From Azospirillum sp. B21 (GTDB lineage Bacteria; Pseudomonadota; Alphaproteobacteria; Azospirillales; Azospirillaceae), in assembly GCF_008364825.1 (NCBI RefSeq), contig NZ_VTTO01000015.1, positions 1 to 64,000 of the forward strand: a stretch of 64,000 bases of DNA, given 5' to 3'. The notes under the pieces were generated by a model that was given only the letters and a program-made list of their open reading frames with translations, did not search any database and was not told the DNA's origin. The position numbers and the translations under genes are program-made. Of the stretch, positions 62,179-64,000 are shown in pieces (the first letter of the stretch is position 1; each line of letters begins with the position of its first letter).

Positions 62179-63885
62179 TCAAAAGACGTGAAAGACTGTC
62201 CGCACATAGAGGCGGTAGCGGTCCATCGGCGCGGCATCGCCGTCCCGCAGCCGTGCCGCCACTGTCGCTTCGAGGGAAACGAGGTCGCTCAGGCGCGCAG
62301 CCGCGCCAACACCGGCGTCGGACATGACGGCCCGCCGTCCGCCGGTCAGCCGGATCAGCCCGGATTCGTAGAAGCCGTACAGGTCCAGGCTCCGCAGCGG
62401 CGTTCCCTCCACCAGGGTGGCCGCATCCCAGTGCAGTTCGGCCTGACCGAAGACACCGTCGTCGCCGGTCAGCGCGCCGGGGGGCAGCGCACGCAGGGAC
62501 GCCGCTCCGCCGATCTGGAAAAGCTGGTCGCCGGACAGCTCCCGCAGCGTGCTGAGCTGCCACGCGCCGCGAAGCTGCACCGCCCACTCCTCCGACAGGC
62601 GGTGGAAGGCGTTCAGATCTCCGGTGAAAAGCGGGGCGTTGCGGGTCTGACCGCCGGTGGTTTCGGTCATGCGTGCCAGTCCGACGGCCTGCGACGCCAT
62701 GACCGACGTCCCCTCGTCGCCGTAATAGAACGACAGCCCCGCCATTCCCCTGGTGGTGCGGGTGCCGGACAGGCGGGTGCCGGCGATGCTGTTGGACGAC
62801 AGGCTGCGGGCCAGCGCGGCGGTGAGCGACAGCTGCGCGCTGTCACCGGTCCACAGCGGATGGCTGCCGGTCAGCGAGGCCGACCGCGACGTGCCGGTGA
62901 TGCCGTAGCGCCGGTAGTCGCCCTTCACCACCTCCGTCCAGCTGCCGCTGAGGCCGAAGCCGATCCGGCCGCCGCCTGTCCCGACCGGCAGGTTGTAGGC
63001 GAGGTTGCCCACCCGCGTGCCTTGCGAGCCGGCGGCATAGACCGTCGTGCGGTCGCCGGGGACGATCAGGCTGCCGGTGCGGAACATGGCCGCGCCCTGG
63101 CCCCGTCCGGTCGCCTCGAACCCGTAATTGTCCGCCGACAGGTCCAGCGCGGTCCGCGGCGGCTCGAAGACCGCCAATTGCAGATCGGTCAGGCCGAAGG
63201 ACGCGCCGGGCTGAAGCGCCGCCCGGAGCTGCGCCTCGTTGGTCAGGTTGAAGCGCAGCACGTCGCGGTGGAGTTCCCGCGTGTCGAGCACCTGCCCCGA
63301 CGCGGCCCGGATGCGGTCGCGCACATAGCGGTCGCCCACCGCGGGGTCGCCCTGCACGGCAATGCTCTCCACCCGCCCTTCCACGAGCTGGATGCGCACC
63401 CGCCCGCCGTCGATCCTCTGGGCGGGCAGCACGGCGCGGGCCGCGCTCTGTCCACGGGCGTCGTAGAGGCGGTTGACCTCGGCCACCAGCTCCTGCAGGT
63501 CGGCGAAGGTCACGCTGCGGCCGGCATAGCCGCTCTCGACCGTCGCCAGCTCCTCCGCCGGCAACAGGCTGGAGGGATCGAAATCCACGCCGGTCAGGGT
63601 GAAGCGGGTTCCGCCGCCGCGGATGGTGATGCGCGGCAGGCCGTCCAGCCCCTGCCCGCCCACCAGCGGCTCGTCCTGCACCGGCGGCGGCTCCGTCCGC
63701 TCCTCCGCGGGGCGTGAGCCGGCGCCGATGACGCTGGGCGTCACCTGGGGCGGAAGGGATTGCGGAAGGGATTGCGGAAGGGCCTGCGCTGCGGCGCCAC
63801 CCGGCAGCATCGCCAGCACCGCGAGCCCGTAGCCCAGCCCCCGGCGCCAACGGCCCAGGCCTTTTGCGGTCATGCCGTCCGTCAT
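62179..63885 (-). CDS. Outer-membrane translocator of two-partner secretion, ShlB/FhaC/HecB family
   Basis: A 568-residue TpsB-type outer-membrane protein. After a signal peptide (about 1-34) and a Pro/Gln-rich linker made of LPQS repeats, a first POTRA domain (about 85-165; FTLTGVDFDPSSLLPAEELA, DLQELVAEVNRLYDARGQ) and a second (about 165-235; GGRVRIQLVEGRVESIAVQG) precede a 16-stranded beta barrel ending in the aromatic terminus YRLYVRTVFHVF. The barrel shows the GYYGDE-like loops and a C-terminal Phe used for outer-membrane insertion. It should secrete a large TpsA exoprotein. The gene upstream overlaps its start by 4 bases and may encode that partner. Confidence 0.92.
   Translation of the reverse strand: MTDGMTAKGLGRWRRGLGYGLAVLAMLPGGAAAQALPQSLPQSLPPQVTPSVIGAGSRPAEERTEPPPVQDEPLVGGQGLDGLPRITIRGGGTRFTLTGVDFDPSSLLPAEELATVESGYAGRSVTFADLQELVAEVNRLYDARGQSAARAVLPAQRIDGGRVRIQLVEGRVESIAVQGDPAVGDRYVRDRIRAASGQVLDTRELHRDVLRFNLTNEAQLRAALQPGASFGLTDLQLAVFEPPRTALDLSADNYGFEATGRGQGAAMFRTGSLIVPGDRTTVYAAGSQGTRVGNLAYNLPVGTGGGRIGFGLSGSWTEVVKGDYRRYGITGTSRSASLTGSHPLWTGDSAQLSLTAALARSLSSNSIAGTRLSGTRTTRGMAGLSFYYGDEGTSVMASQAVGLARMTETTGGQTRNAPLFTGDLNAFHRLSEEWAVQLRGAWQLSTLRELSGDQLFQIGGAASLRALPPGALTGDDGVFGQAELHWDAATLVEGTPLRSLDLYGFYESGLIRLTGGRRAVMSDAGVGAAARLSDLVSLEATVAARLRDGDAAPMDRYRLYVRTVFHVF
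63752..63782. repeat. 12-bp tandem repeat in the translocator signal region
   Basis: GGAAGGGATTGC occurs twice in tandem (63752-63763, 63764-63775) with a third partial copy. It encodes LPQS repeats just after the signal peptide. Unit length is a multiple of three, so copy-number change would lengthen or shorten the linker without shifting the frame. Confidence 0.7.
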
Positions 63886-63998
63886 CGCGTGCCTCCGGCG
63901 GGGGTGGCGCCGGCCCGCGCGGATTTGCGGCCGTCCTCGTCCGAATTCTCGCCCGTCCCGGCGGGCTGCTGCCCATCGGTGGAGCGGGAAGCCGGTGC
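63882..63998 (-). CDS. 3' end of a gene coupled to the two-partner translocator (partial)
   Basis: Only the last 38 codons are in the window, entering from the right edge. They encode a hydrophilic Ser/Gly/Asp/Arg-rich tail (APASRSTDGQQPAGTGENSD, then EDGRKSARAGATPAGGTR). The stop overlaps the ATG of the translocator (ATGA), so the two genes are translated together. A TpsA exoprotein is the usual neighbour of such a translocator, but nothing in this tail identifies it. Confidence 0.55.
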   Translation of the reverse strand, partial: APASRSTDGQQPAGTGENSDEDGRKSARAGATPAGGTR

Positions 63999-64000
63999 AT

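Overview
This is high-GC DNA from a Gram-negative bacterium. The gene set fits a metabolically versatile soil or rhizosphere alphaproteobacterium of the Azospirillum type: several hybrid histidine kinases, an MHYT-domain kinase, many solute-binding transporters, galactarate and furoate catabolism, and a two-partner secretion system. That placement is inferred from gene content and codon use, not from a marker gene. No rRNA, tRNA, CRISPR array or intact insertion sequence was seen.

Layout. 1-1737: end of a garL-like aldolase and galactarate dehydratase. 1920-6670: MHYT/PAS hybrid kinase followed by an HD-GYP response regulator (c-di-GMP signalling). 7009-12184: a NitT/TauT-type ABC transporter co-transcribed with a threonine-synthase-like enzyme behind a 23-bp perfect palindrome, then a convergent 2-hydroxyacid dehydrogenase. 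12904-15713: a polytopic glycosyltransferase-like gene broken by two in-frame TAG codons, coupled to an acyltransferase-like membrane protein. 15873-21168: an SGNH hydrolase remnant, then a MocR-type regulator divergent from class II HMG-CoA reductase and a TctA-type transporter, probably a mevalonate utilisation module. 22180-34660: an AraC regulator and a ten-gene operon matching hmfABCDE (2-furoate to 2-oxoglutarate) followed by its own branched-chain-type ABC transporter. 35011-40592: a DedA protein, a YciF-like protein, and an amino-compound uptake and oxidation cluster with an Lrp regulator. 40662-44428: NAD salvage (NadM-Nudix, PncB, PncA).

44697-54162 is the most unusual part. It is a tight eight-gene minus-strand operon encoding six unrecognised, beta-rich, Asn/Gln/Ser/Thr-rich proteins (132-851 aa), a WCW-type papain-like cysteine protease and a long-chain-type polyprenyl diphosphate synthase. 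At least three of the unknown proteins look like TULIP-type (tubular lipid-binding, BPI/JHBP/P47-like) proteins by eye. The operon starts at an AT-rich promoter with a 16-bp palindrome and is bordered by decayed IS3-family transposase fragments (54376-55110), which suggests horizontal acquisition. A lipid- or isoprenoid-handling system, or a toxin-like complex, is a reasonable hypothesis but remains unproven.

55164-61403: two hybrid kinases (MASE1-like and 7TMR-DISM-like sensors) flank one OmpR-type regulator, suggesting a shared phosphorelay. 61409-64000: a ShlB/FhaC-type outer-membrane translocator, a small periplasmic protein and the 3' tip of an upstream coupled gene.
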